From the NCBI RefSeq assembly GCF_003640665.1, contig NZ_QQXL01000001.1, positions 372,001 through 436,000 of the forward strand: a stretch of 64,000 bases of DNA, given 5' to 3'. The notes beneath the pieces were generated by a model. That model made no database searches, was not told the origin of the DNA, and saw only the letters and a list, made by a program, of their open reading frames with translations. Shown here piece after piece: positions 35,675 to 44,121 of this stretch. Each line of letters opens with the position of its first letter. The stretch's first letter is position 1. This stretch comes from Galactobacter caseinivorans. Its GTDB lineage: Bacteria; Actinomycetota; Actinomycetes; Actinomycetales; Micrococcaceae. The translations under genes and the position numbers were made by a program.

Positions 35675-36706
35675 CTACGCCGCGGGGCTTCCCTGCTCGA
35701 TGCTTCCTTGCTCGAGGCTTCCCTGCTCGGCGGTACCGTGCGCGCAGCTGGCCGGGAGCGGCTCAAAGTGAATCGCCGCAGCGCCCAGCGTCCCCACGTA
35801 GGCGCCGTTGACGACGCTCGGGGCAAACACGCCGTCGAGCACCATGACCACCGCCTGCGCAGCCAACCCGGCCGCGAGCACAGCAGAGGTGGTCTCGGGC
35901 GAGGCGCCGCCGCCCAGGAGCTCCTCTCCCTCCTCCAGCACCCGCCACGCCTCGCTGCGGCAGGCCTCGCAGCCGGCGGCCCCTGGCAGGGCAAGCGGCC
36001 CCACCCTGAAACCGCCCTCATGGAAAACCACGGGCAGCACGGGCAGGTCGGCGCAGCCCAGCCTCGCTGCCAGGCCCGCCTCGATGCCGTCGCGAACCAC
36101 CAGGACCAACAGGTCCGTGCCGCGCTCAGCCTCCGTGAGGCTCACGGGAGAGAGGACGTGGGTATGCGGATACAGGCGCGCCACATGCCTGGCGACCGCG
36201 GCCGGGCGCGGCAGACCCAGTTCGGTGAGCCGCAAAGGGGAGGATCCCAGGTCATCCGGGGCCACCGGCGTGTCATCGGCGAGTGCCAGCTGACCCACGC
36301 CGGCCGCGGCCAGGGTGAAGGCCAGGGCCATGCCGCAGCGATCCAGCCCGGAGATCCACACCCGCCGGCGCAGCCGTCCCTCCAGCGGGTGCTCGCCGCT
36401 GCGACCAAACGCTCCCGCCCACCCGTAGCCGTCGGTGCGCAGGCGGTCCGCGGCCAATCCGGGCAATGCGTGGCACGGCTCGGAGTCCACCAGCACGTGC
36501 GCCACGCTCTGTAACAGCCGTCCGCGGGCCAGCGCCGCGTCGCTATTCGGCGGCGGTGGCGGGATGGTCTCGCCGCGGGCCAGCCGCCGCAGAACGTCCA
36601 GGTCCGCCTCTGAGACGTCGTGCAGTTCGGTGTGCCCTGGTCCGGTCCCCACCCGCACCGTCCCCCTGCCGTTGGCCAGCAGGCGTACTCCAGGATTGAT
36701 GCGCAT
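35675..36706 (-). CDS. Degenerate E1/ThiF-like protein (TOMM leader-binding-like annotation family)
   Basis: A 343-residue protein. The central region from about residue 110 resembles the Rossmann fold of ThiF/MoeB/E1 enzymes: RRRVWISGLDRCGMALAFTL then AGVGQLALADDTPV. The glycine-rich loop is broken (GLDRCG instead of GxGGLG) and the adenylation arginine/aspartate set and the CxxC zinc pairs are not intact; only one CEAC pair is seen. It is therefore probably a binding protein rather than an adenylating enzyme. The N-terminal 100 residues are unrecognised. The tail has three copies of a 5-residue repeat (EQGSL/EQGSI/EQGSP). The ATG start has a GAGGGAGGG ribosome site. Relatives sit next to uvrD2 in many actinobacteria; function unknown. 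Confidence 0.65.
   Translation of the reverse strand: MRINPGVRLLANGRGTVRVGTGPGHTELHDVSEADLDVLRRLARGETIPPPPPNSDAALARGRLLQSVAHVLVDSEPCHALPGLAADRLRTDGYGWAGAFGRSGEHPLEGRLRRRVWISGLDRCGMALAFTLAAAGVGQLALADDTPVAPDDLGSSPLRLTELGLPRPAAVARHVARLYPHTHVLSPVSLTEAERGTDLLVLVVRDGIEAGLAARLGCADLPVLPVVFHEGGFRVGPLALPGAAGCEACRSEAWRVLEEGEELLGGGASPETTSAVLAAGLAAQAVVMVLDGVFAPSVVNGAYVGTLGAAAIHFEPLPASCAHGTAEQGSLEQGSIEQGSPAA
35684..35728 (-). repeat. Three tandem 15-bp repeats in the E1-like gene
   Basis: Three in-frame 15-bp units encode E-Q-G-S-x near the C-terminus, with only a few base differences between units. Copy-number change would lengthen or shorten the tail without a frameshift. Confidence 0.85.
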
Positions 36707-36904
36707 CCGTGCCCTCCCTCACCGGTGGACAACGCCCCCGTGGCCTGCCCTTGGAGCGCTATCGTGGCATGGAGTTCGGCAGGTGCTGCCGGGTCATCCA
36801 CAGGTGCAGCAATCCGGTCCCTCACAGCGGCGATCCGGGAAGGCCCCGCTGGTGCACGGTAAAGCAGTTGTAGCGGTCAAGGAATGATCAAGAAAAGAGG
36901 GACC

Positions 36905-37456
36905 ATGCCCACGGCAGAGGTGGAGTATATCCGTGAAGACGGCATTCGCGTGCGCGTGAAGCGCTCCACCAAACGCACCCGCACCGTCAACGCCGCATGG
37001 CGAGAGGGCGTCGCCGTGGTCTCCATTCCGGCTCGGCTCAGCCGCAAGGAGGAGCAACACTGGGTGGACACCATGCTGGTGAAACTCATGAGCAAACGGA
37101 AGCCGTTGCCCGCCGGAGACGATGAGTTGCTGCGGCGCACGCAGATGCTCAGCGCCCGCTACCTGGACGGGCGGGCCCGGCCGCTCAGCGTTCGCTGGGT
37201 CAGCAATCAGCACCGCCGCTGGGGCTCAGCCACGGCATCGGAGGGCACCATTCGCCTCTCAGACAGGCTGCGGGAGATGCCGGAGTGGGTGGTGGATTTT
37301 GTGCTGGTGCATGAATTGGCGCACCTGCTCGCGGACGATGGCCACGGGCCGCAATTTAAGGCGCTGGAGGCGCGCTACCCCAGACGCGTCGAGGCCCAGG
37401 CGTTCCTGAACGGAGTCACCTGGGCCTCGGATCGCGAGGGGGAAGTGGAGTTTTAG
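36905..37456 (+). CDS. YgjP-like zinc metallopeptidase (M48/WLM type)
   Basis: A 183-residue protein of the YgjP/DUF45 family. The zinc site VHELAHLL (HExxH form) lies in the C-terminal third, preceded by the family hallmark RRWGSATASEGTIRLSDRL and WVVDFVLVHE. The family is predicted to be metal-dependent peptidases related to WLM/SprT-like proteases; substrates are unknown. ATG 36905 was chosen because of an AGAGGG site just upstream; ATG 36884 would add seven residues. It converges on the DUF2342 gene, with a 4-bp overlap of stop codons. No terminator separates them. Confidence 0.85.
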   Translation: MPTAEVEYIREDGIRVRVKRSTKRTRTVNAAWREGVAVVSIPARLSRKEEQHWVDTMLVKLMSKRKPLPAGDDELLRRTQMLSARYLDGRARPLSVRWVSNQHRRWGSATASEGTIRLSDRLREMPEWVVDFVLVHELAHLLADDGHGPQFKALEARYPRRVEAQAFLNGVTWASDREGEVEF

Positions 37457-38991
37457 GCTCCGGTTCCCTTGCCCTCGCCGGCGGGGCTGTCCCCGTCCTT
37501 GGGGTCCTCACCGTGCTCGGAGCTGGTGTCATCGGAGCTGGTGTCGTCGGAGCTGGGCTCATCTGAGCTGGGGCCGGCAGCGCCGTCTTCTCCTGCGCCG
37601 CCCTCGTCGGACCAATCGGCCGTGCCGGAGGTGTCGGCCGGGCCGTCCTCGGCATCCTCCGCCGCAGTTTCCTTGGCGGGGGTCTCCGGCTTGTTATCCA
37701 GCCACGCGGCGAGTGCGGCGTCGATGTCCTCATCCGTGGCGTCCAGCAGGGCGCGCCGCGTGAAGAAGCCGGCCGGATCATCCAGATCCTCCGCCGTGGG
37801 AACCAGACCGGGTTCCTTCCACAGGGCGTCGCGGGCCTCGGCACCCTGCTCGGCGCTGATGCTCTCCCAGAGGGTTGCTGCCTCGCGAGCCCGGCGTGGG
37901 CGCAGCTGCAGCCCCACTAGGCCGGCAAAGGCCTGCTCGCCGGGGCCGCCAAGGGCCCGGCGCCGCCGCAGCGTCTCCCGTAGGGCGGGCGCGGAGGGGA
38001 GGTGATCGGCAGCGGAGGTCACCACTGCGTCCACCCAGCCCTCAATCAGCGCAAGGATGGTCTCCAGGCGGGCCAACGCCGCCTGCTGGCGGGGCGTGGT
38101 GGCGGGTTCAAGCATGCCGCCGCTCAGGACCTCTTGGATGGCCGCGGGGTCGGAGGGGTCAATGCCCTGGATGCGCTCCTGAATGGCGGAGGTATCGATG
38201 GAGATGCCGGCGGCGAAGTCCCGGACCAGCTCCAACACATGTGCCTCAAGCCACGGGGCGGAGTGGAATAGGCGCTGGTGGGCCGCCTCACGCAGGGCGA
38301 GGTAGAGCAATACCTCCTGGCGCGGCAGCTCCAGGCCCTCGCTGAACGCGGCAACGTTTTGCGGAACCAGGGCAAAGCGGCGCCCGGCCAGGGGCAGGCC
38401 GGTGTCGGTCCCACCCAGGACCTCGGAGGAGAGGGTGCCAACGGCCTGGCCAAGCTGGGCCCCAAAGAGCGCGCCGCCCAGGGACTTGAGCATGCCTCCG
38501 GCCGGGCCAAGCATGGCGGTGGCCTCAGCGGGGAGCTGCGTCTCCAGTGAGCCGGAGACGGCGTCCGCGGCGGACTGCGCCACGGGCTCGGTCAGTGCCT
38601 GCCACTGCGGCAGGGTGGCCTCCACCCATTCGGTGCGGGTGAGGGCGCGGGCCTCGGTGGAGGAGGTGGTGAATTCGGTGGCGGCATCCAGCCAGAGCTC
38701 GGCGAGCCGGGCTGCCTCCGCCACGTCTCGGGTCTGGGAGGAGTCCACGGCAGCGGAGTCGGTGATGGCCTTGCGCGCCGAATCCTTGGCCAGGGTCCAG
38801 TTCACTGGGCCATCGCCCCCGGACGCCATGGCGCCAAAGAAAGATTGCAACTGCCCAAACATGGCCTGCATCGCGGCCGAGTCAGGCATTCCTTGGGCGT
38901 TCTGGCCACCAAAGAATTGCCCGAACATCCGCGAAAGCGGGTCCTGGGGTTCGTTGTCGTCGGGATCGGGGCTGGAGGGGTTCTCGGCCAT
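37453..38991 (-). CDS. DUF2342 family zinc-metalloprotease-like protein
   Basis: A 512-residue protein of the actinobacterial DUF2342 family (Rv3195-like; also called F420-biosynthesis-associated). Recognisable parts are an N-terminal Gly/Phe/Gln-rich segment (SRMFGQFFGGQNAQGM), a central GALFGAQLGQAVGTLSSEVLGGTDTGLPL, and a LYLALREAAHQRLF helix whose histidine belongs to the predicted metal site. The last ~70 residues are a disordered acidic Ser/Asp/Glu tail with short repeats. The start ATG 38991 is preceded by TACGGT with a 6-nt spacer and a weak TAAGGA. Its place between uvrD2 and the PDZ-Lon gene matches mycobacteria. Activity not established. Confidence 0.8.
   Translation of the reverse strand: MAENPSSPDPDDNEPQDPLSRMFGQFFGGQNAQGMPDSAAMQAMFGQLQSFFGAMASGGDGPVNWTLAKDSARKAITDSAAVDSSQTRDVAEAARLAELWLDAATEFTTSSTEARALTRTEWVEATLPQWQALTEPVAQSAADAVSGSLETQLPAEATAMLGPAGGMLKSLGGALFGAQLGQAVGTLSSEVLGGTDTGLPLAGRRFALVPQNVAAFSEGLELPRQEVLLYLALREAAHQRLFHSAPWLEAHVLELVRDFAAGISIDTSAIQERIQGIDPSDPAAIQEVLSGGMLEPATTPRQQAALARLETILALIEGWVDAVVTSAADHLPSAPALRETLRRRRALGGPGEQAFAGLVGLQLRPRRAREAATLWESISAEQGAEARDALWKEPGLVPTAEDLDDPAGFFTRRALLDATDEDIDAALAAWLDNKPETPAKETAAEDAEDGPADTSGTADWSDEGGAGEDGAAGPSSDEPSSDDTSSDDTSSEHGEDPKDGDSPAGEGKGTGA
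37517..37576 (-). repeat. Tandem 15-bp repeats in the acidic tail of the DUF2342 gene
   Basis: About four 15-bp units encode S-S-D-D-T, S-S-D-D-T, S-S-D-E-P and S-S-E-H-like blocks. They are in frame and located in the disordered tail. Confidence 0.8.
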
Positions 38992-38997
38992 GTCCTT

Positions 38998-39003
38998 ACC
39001 GTA
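38998..39003 (-). promoter_or_regulatory. -10 element of the DUF2342 gene, probably leaderless
   Basis: TACGGT on the minus strand, 6 nt before the ATG at 38991. Confidence 0.45.
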
Positions 39004-39156
39004 CTCGGCGGGCCCCTCCGGCGGGTGGTGGTTCGCTGATGGCTCACTGTGAGGCTGGGCGTGGGCCGCCGCGTCGCAGCGCTCACCCGGTCGCAACCAC
39101 TAGGCTACGGAGCGCGTACCCCACGCATCCACCCCGTCCCCACAAGGAGAATCGCC

Positions 39157-40209
39157 GTGCCAAGCAAGCGCCCCACTCAGGCCTCAACGCAACGTTTGAT
39201 GACGTGGTGCGGGGCCGGCGCGGCTGTGCTCGGAATCGTGGGGATCTTTGGGCCCACAGCCTTTGTCGTGGAGGGCCCAGGCCCCGCGGTGAACACCCTC
39301 GGTGAGTACCACGACGCCAAGATCCTGGAGATCTCGGGGCACAAGACCTACCCGACCCAGAGCAGGTTGGACCTGACCACGGTGTCCGTGGCGGGCGGCC
39401 CCGGGCGTGAGATTCGTGGCTTTGAGGCCTTCGGCGCCTGGCTGAGCCCGCAGGAGGACCTGCAGCCAAAGGAGTTTGTGTACCCCGCGGGAACCACCAG
39501 CGAGGAGAGCGATTCCCAAAACGCCGTGGCCATGACTGACTCGCAGCAGGTGGCAGCCGCGGCGGCCCTGACCGAGTTGGGGATCGACTACAAGATCCAG
39601 ACGGTGGTGGCCGGCACGGTGGAAGAGAAGGGGAGCCTGTTCAAGACGGGGGATGTGCTCAAGAAGGTCAACGGCACCACCATTTCCGCCCTTGACCAGG
39701 CCCCGGCGGCGGTCAAGGCCTCCACCGGGGACACCATCCCGGTCGTCGTGACGCGCGGCGGCAAGGACGTGACACTGAAGGCGCCGGTCAACAACGTGGA
39801 GGGTCAGCGCTCCCTTGGCCTCTACATTCAGGGCACCTATGACTTCCCCTTCCAGGTGAAGTTTGGGCTCAAGGACATCGGTGGCCCCTCGGCCGGCGGC
39901 ATGCTGGCTCTGGGCATCTACGACAAGCTCACGGAGGGGTCCTTGGCGGGGGATCGCCACGTGGCGGGCACCGGCACCATCACGGCGGACGGCAAGGTGG
40001 GTGCCATCGGCGGTATCGCCCAGAAGGTCGTGGGCGCCAAGCTGGAGGGCGCCAGCGTCTTCCTGGCCCCGGCCGCCAACTGCGCGGAGCTAAAGGGGCG
40101 GGTGCCGCAGGGCCTGGACGTCTACTCCGTTGCCACCCTCAAGGAGGGCGTCGCCACGCTGACGGCCCTTGGCAAGGGCGATCAGCCCACGGCGGCGCGC
40201 TGCGGCTAA
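39157..40209 (+). CDS. PDZ-domain Lon-like secreted/membrane-anchored serine protease
   Basis: A 350-residue protein. A single N-terminal transmembrane helix (about residues 15-35) anchors it outside the membrane. A PDZ domain lies at roughly 140-220 (GSLFKTGDVLKKVNGTTI). The C-terminal Lon-type peptidase domain has the catalytic Ser245 in GGPSAGGML and Lys290 in GGIAQKVVGA. There is no AAA+ ATPase, so it works without ATP, like the YlbL/Rv3194c group; Bacillus YlbL degrades the cell-division inhibitor YneA. The start is GTG 39157 with AAGGAGA at 6-nt spacing. It precedes the UPF0182 gene, an order kept in mycobacteria (Rv3194c-Rv3193c). Confidence 0.9.
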   Translation: MPSKRPTQASTQRLMTWCGAGAAVLGIVGIFGPTAFVVEGPGPAVNTLGEYHDAKILEISGHKTYPTQSRLDLTTVSVAGGPGREIRGFEAFGAWLSPQEDLQPKEFVYPAGTTSEESDSQNAVAMTDSQQVAAAAALTELGIDYKIQTVVAGTVEEKGSLFKTGDVLKKVNGTTISALDQAPAAVKASTGDTIPVVVTRGGKDVTLKAPVNNVEGQRSLGLYIQGTYDFPFQVKFGLKDIGGPSAGGMLALGIYDKLTEGSLAGDRHVAGTGTITADGKVGAIGGIAQKVVGAKLEGASVFLAPAANCAELKGRVPQGLDVYSVATLKEGVATLTALGKGDQPTAARCG

Positions 40210-40252
40210 CGCCCCGCCGCACGGCCAAGGCCCCGCAGCGCGGCCAACGCCA

Positions 40253-40289
40253 CCACGCGGCGTCGGGCACTGTGTTCGACGCCGCGTGG
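40253..40289. terminator. Hairpin downstream of the PDZ-Lon gene
   Basis: A perfect 13-bp GC-rich stem (40253-40265 with 40277-40289) with an 11-nt loop. No T-tract follows, so termination would be weak or of the GC-rich actinobacterial kind. Confidence 0.55.
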
Positions 40290-40477
40290 CGCGTCAAGCG
40301 CGCGGGCGGCGGACCCCGGCCGCCCACCAGCCTTCCTGTGAACCGGTACGCCAGGAGCGGAGGGCCAGCCCCGTTTAGTGTTGTGCCGCACGTGCCTGGC
40401 AGAATGGCCTAAAGCACCTTGGTGCCATCTGGGCACCGGTTGCGAGCTTGCCAGCAACGACGATTCGAGGACCTCGC

Positions 40478-43400
40478 GTGAGCACCGGCCCCACTTCCCC
40501 CTTCTCTTCAGGACCGCCAAGAGGCGGCTCGGCTGACACTGCCGATGCCCCGTCTCGCCGCGTCGGACCGCTGGTGCCTGCCCTCATCGGCGTGGCCGTG
40601 CTGGTCGGCGCCTTTGTCCTGTTCTCGCACTTCTACTCAGACGTGCTCTGGTTTAACCAGCTGGACTTTGGCGGGGTGTTCTGGACCGAGACCATCACGC
40701 GCGTGGTGCTCTTTGCCATCGCCTTTGTGCTGATGAGCGTGGCCGTCTGGGTGCAATTGCACCTGGCCTGGCGCCGACGGCCCGTCTACGCCCCGGCGGA
40801 GCGCGCGGATGATCCGCTGGCTCGCTTCGAGGGGCAGGTCCAGTCCGCTCGCCGCGCGGCCATGATCGTGATCCCCCTGGTGATCGGCGTCTTCGCGGGC
40901 GTCACCGTCACCTCCGGCTGGCAGACCGTGCAGCTCTTTTTGCACCGTGTTCCCTTCGGCAGCACGGACCCGCAGTTTGGCCTGGACGTGGGCTTCTTTG
41001 TCACCGTCCTCCCGTTCCTGAAGATGCTGGTGGGCTTCCTGTCCTCCGTGGTCCTCTTCAGCGCCATCGCGGGCGTCATCGCCAACTACCTCTTTGGTGG
41101 CATCCGCGTGCAGGAGCGCGGCGGGCTGCAGATCACCAAGGCGGCCGGGTGGCAGATCGCCGTGTCCGTGGCCATTTTCTTGCTGGTGCAGGCCGGCAAC
41201 TTCTGGCTTGGCATGTATGACACGGTCCTGAACCAGGGCGGCAAGGTCCCCGGCGCCCTCTTCACCGACGTGAACGCCGTGATCCCCACGCGCACCATCC
41301 TCGCCGTCGCGGCGGTCGCCGTGGCCATCGCCTTCATCGTGGGCGCGATCATGGGCAAGTGGCGCCTGCCGCTCATCACCACCGCCATGCTGGTGGTCGT
41401 CTCCATCGTGGCCGGCGCCATCTACCCGGCAGCCATCCAGCAGTTCAGCGTCAAGCCCTCGGAGAAGTCGCAGGAAAAGGAATTCATCCAGCGCAACATC
41501 GACATGACGCGGGCCGCGTACGGTCTGGCTGACGTGCAGGCGGAGGACTACGCGGCGGAGACCAAGCCCAAGAAGGACGCCCTGTCCAAGGACGCGGCGA
41601 CCACCACCAACATCCGCCTGCTGGATCCCACCATCGTCTCCCCGGCCTTTGCCCAGTTGCAGCAGTATCGCGACTACTACCAGTTCCCCAAGACGCTCTC
41701 CGTGGATCGCTACACGGTGGATGGCAAGACCCAAGACACGGTCATTGCGCTGCGTGAGGTCAACGCGCCCACCGGCTCCTGGGTCAACCAGCACGTGACC
41801 TATACCCACGGCTACGGCGCGGTGGCTGCGGATGGCAACAAGGTCACCAGCGAGGGCAACCCGGACTTCAGCTTGAGTGGCATCACGGACACCGGCAACT
41901 TGCTTGAGGGCAAGAAGTACGAGCCGCGCATCTACTTTGGCCAGAACTCTCCCGACTACTCCATTGTGGGCGGGCCAGAGGGCTGGGCCCCGCGTGAACT
42001 TGACCGCCCCGCAGGCGCGGATAAGAACGCAGGGGACACCCGCAACACCTTCAAGGAAGATGGCGGCCCCCGCGTGGGCAACTTCTTCAACAAGCTGGTC
42101 TACTCGGTGAAGTTTGGGTCCATGGACCTGCTGCTCTCCGATGCGGTCAACAGCGAGTCGCAGATCCTCTATGACCGCGACCCGCAGCAGCGCGTCAAGT
42201 CGGTTGCGCCGTTCCTCACCGTTGACTCCGCGGCCTACCCGGCCGTGATCGACGGCCGCATCAAGTGGATCGTGGACGGCTACACCACCAGCAACAACTA
42301 CCCGTACTCCAAGTCGCAGACGTTGGGCGATGCGGTGCAGGACACCGTGACGACCGGCCAGACCGTCTCCACCTCTGATCAGTTCTCTGACCGCGTGAAT
42401 TACATTCGCAACTCCGTTAAGGCCACGGTGGACGCCTCTGACGGTTCGGTGGAGCTCTACGCGTGGGATGAGAACGAGCCGCTGCTGAAGGCGTGGCAGG
42501 GCGTGTTCCCCAACACCATCAAGCCCATGGGTGACATGAGCAAGGAACTCATGGAGCACGTGCGCTACCCGGAGGACCTGTTCAAGGTCCAGCGTGAGCT
42601 GCTCGGCGAGTACCACGTCACCGACGCGGACGTCTTCTACGAGCAGGCGGATGCCTGGCAGGTGCCCAATGACCCGACCGCGGGCTCTAACAGCACCACC
42701 AAGCAGCCCCCGTACTACCTCTCCATGAAGCTGCCCAATGAGACGGAGGAGTCCTTCTCCCTCACCAGCACCTTCATTCCGCGGCAGACGGGGTCCAACG
42801 CCAGGAACGTGATGTACGGCTTCCTGGCCGCCAACGGTGACGCCGGGAACAAACCGGGGGAGAAGGCCGCCAACTACGGCAAGATCTCCCTGCTGAAACT
42901 GCCAACGCAGGACAGCGTCCCTGGCCCAGGCCAGGCGCAGCAGAACTTCGACTCCAACTCCGAAGTTTCAACGCAGCTGAACCTGCTGAGACAGGGTGCC
43001 TCCACGGTGAGGAACGGCAACCTGCTTGCCCTGCCAGTGGGCGGCGGCATGCTCTATGTGCAGCCGGTGTACGTGCAGTCCACGGGCGGCACGTCCTTCC
43101 CCACACTGCGTAAGGTGCTGGTCTCCTTCGGCAATAGCGTGGGCTTTGCCGACACCTTGCCAGAGGCGCTTGATCAGGTCTTTGGCGGTCAATCCGGCGC
43201 AACGACGACGGATGGCAGCGGTACCAGCAAGGAAGAGGGGGACAAGGACGGCAACCAGCCCGCCCAGAGCGAGCAGCAAAAGCTCTCCACCTCTCTCAAG
43301 GACGCCAGCGACGCGATCAAGGAGGGCCAGGACGCCCTGGCCAAGAATGACTTCGCCGCCTACGGCAAGGCACAGGAGAAGTTGCAGAAGGCGCTGGAGG

Positions 43401-43546
43401 AGGCCACAGCGGCCGACGACGCGATCAAGGGTTCTGCGGCTGCGAAGCCTTCCGCTGGGGCACCGCAGGGTGACGCCAGTGGCTCGGCCAGCCCATCGCC
43501 GTCGGGCGGGGCATCGCCATCCGCCAGCCCATCGCCGTCGCCGTGA
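40478..43546 (+). CDS. UPF0182 family large membrane protein
   Basis: A 1022-residue protein of the UPF0182 family (Rv3193c-like). The first ~340 residues contain about seven transmembrane helices; the rest is a large extracytoplasmic region with conserved segments such as DPTIVSPAFAQLQQYRDYYQF, RYTVDGKTQDTVIALREV and TYTHGYGAVAA. The C-terminus has a coiled, charged helix (DASDAIKEGQDAL...) and a Ser/Pro-rich end. Function is unknown. The GTG start at 40478 has GAGGA at 6-nt spacing; an in-frame TTG further upstream has no ribosome site. A terminator and tRNA genes follow. Confidence 0.9.
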   Translation: MSTGPTSPFSSGPPRGGSADTADAPSRRVGPLVPALIGVAVLVGAFVLFSHFYSDVLWFNQLDFGGVFWTETITRVVLFAIAFVLMSVAVWVQLHLAWRRRPVYAPAERADDPLARFEGQVQSARRAAMIVIPLVIGVFAGVTVTSGWQTVQLFLHRVPFGSTDPQFGLDVGFFVTVLPFLKMLVGFLSSVVLFSAIAGVIANYLFGGIRVQERGGLQITKAAGWQIAVSVAIFLLVQAGNFWLGMYDTVLNQGGKVPGALFTDVNAVIPTRTILAVAAVAVAIAFIVGAIMGKWRLPLITTAMLVVVSIVAGAIYPAAIQQFSVKPSEKSQEKEFIQRNIDMTRAAYGLADVQAEDYAAETKPKKDALSKDAATTTNIRLLDPTIVSPAFAQLQQYRDYYQFPKTLSVDRYTVDGKTQDTVIALREVNAPTGSWVNQHVTYTHGYGAVAADGNKVTSEGNPDFSLSGITDTGNLLEGKKYEPRIYFGQNSPDYSIVGGPEGWAPRELDRPAGADKNAGDTRNTFKEDGGPRVGNFFNKLVYSVKFGSMDLLLSDAVNSESQILYDRDPQQRVKSVAPFLTVDSAAYPAVIDGRIKWIVDGYTTSNNYPYSKSQTLGDAVQDTVTTGQTVSTSDQFSDRVNYIRNSVKATVDASDGSVELYAWDENEPLLKAWQGVFPNTIKPMGDMSKELMEHVRYPEDLFKVQRELLGEYHVTDADVFYEQADAWQVPNDPTAGSNSTTKQPPYYLSMKLPNETEESFSLTSTFIPRQTGSNARNVMYGFLAANGDAGNKPGEKAANYGKISLLKLPTQDSVPGPGQAQQNFDSNSEVSTQLNLLRQGASTVRNGNLLALPVGGGMLYVQPVYVQSTGGTSFPTLRKVLVSFGNSVGFADTLPEALDQVFGGQSGATTTDGSGTSKEEGDKDGNQPAQSEQQKLSTSLKDASDAIKEGQDALAKNDFAAYGKAQEKLQKALEEATAADDAIKGSAAAKPSAGAPQGDASGSASPSPSGGASPSASPSPSP

Positions 43547-43570
43547 TCCTGGTCACCGGTTGATCCATTC

Positions 43571-43614
43571 GGCCCCTTTTCCGCGCAAACGCAGGGTTGC
43601 GCGGGGGAGGGGCC
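43571..43614 (+). terminator. Terminator hairpin after the UPF0182 gene
   Basis: GGCCCCT (43571-43577) and CCGCGCAA (43581-43588) pair with TTGCGCGG (43597-43604) and AGGGGCC (43608-43614), followed by a T-rich stretch. Confidence 0.75.
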
Positions 43615-43617
43615 GAT

Positions 43618-43646
43618 TTGGTTCCTGTTCACCTTGGCGGTAGGCT
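43618..43646 (+). promoter_or_regulatory. Promoter of the first initiator tRNA
   Basis: TTGGTT (43618-43623) and TAGGCT (43641-43646) are separated by 17 nt, and the -10 lies 11 nt before the mature tRNA 5' end. Confidence 0.65.
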
Positions 43647-43657
43647 GGAGTCATCGC

Positions 43658-43734
<77 letters not shown>

Positions 43735-43768
43735 CTGGTTGCATTGCTTGAGAAAGCTTCGCAGCGAA

Positions 43769-43799
43769 AAGAAGGCCCGTCCACTGGACGGGCCTTCTT
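43769..43799 (+). terminator. Terminator of tRNA-fMet copy 1
   Basis: AAGAAGGCCCGTCC pairs perfectly with GGACGGGCCTTCTT (14 bp, 3-nt loop), the A and T runs at the stem base supplying the U-tract. Confidence 0.9.
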
Positions 43800-43892
43800 G
43801 CGTTTGCCCCGTCTTCGTGTGGGGCCGCGCCATCCGAGGTGTGCGGCACGTGCGCGGGCTGGGGCGTGGTCGGTGGCGCGGCGCAGAGCGTG

Positions 43893-43898
43893 TAAACT
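43893..43898 (+). promoter_or_regulatory. -10 element of the second initiator tRNA
   Basis: TAAACT lies 11 nt before the second tRNA, the same distance as in copy 1. A matching -35 is weak. Confidence 0.5.
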
Positions 43899-43909
43899 GG
43901 ATCTATCGC

Positions 43910-43986
<77 letters not shown>

Positions 43987-44020
43987 TTGGTTGCATTGCT
44001 TGAAAGAGCTTCGTAGCGAA

Positions 44021-44052
44021 AAGAAGGCCCGTCCTCACGGACGGGCCTTCTT
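44021..44052 (+). terminator. Terminator of tRNA-fMet copy 2
   Basis: The same 14-bp stem as after copy 1, with loop TCAC. Confidence 0.9.
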
Positions 44053-44121
44053 GCTGTGCTAGCACTTTGTGCTGCAGCGGGTCCTTGACCATCAAGGACC
44101 CGCTGACAGCGAGCGGGGGGG

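Noticed and set aside
40637-42616. A 659-codon minus-strand frame inside the UPF0182 gene
   Set aside because: UPF0182 on the plus strand has clear family motifs. The minus-strand product is His/Gly/Asp-rich shadow sequence without a ribosome site.
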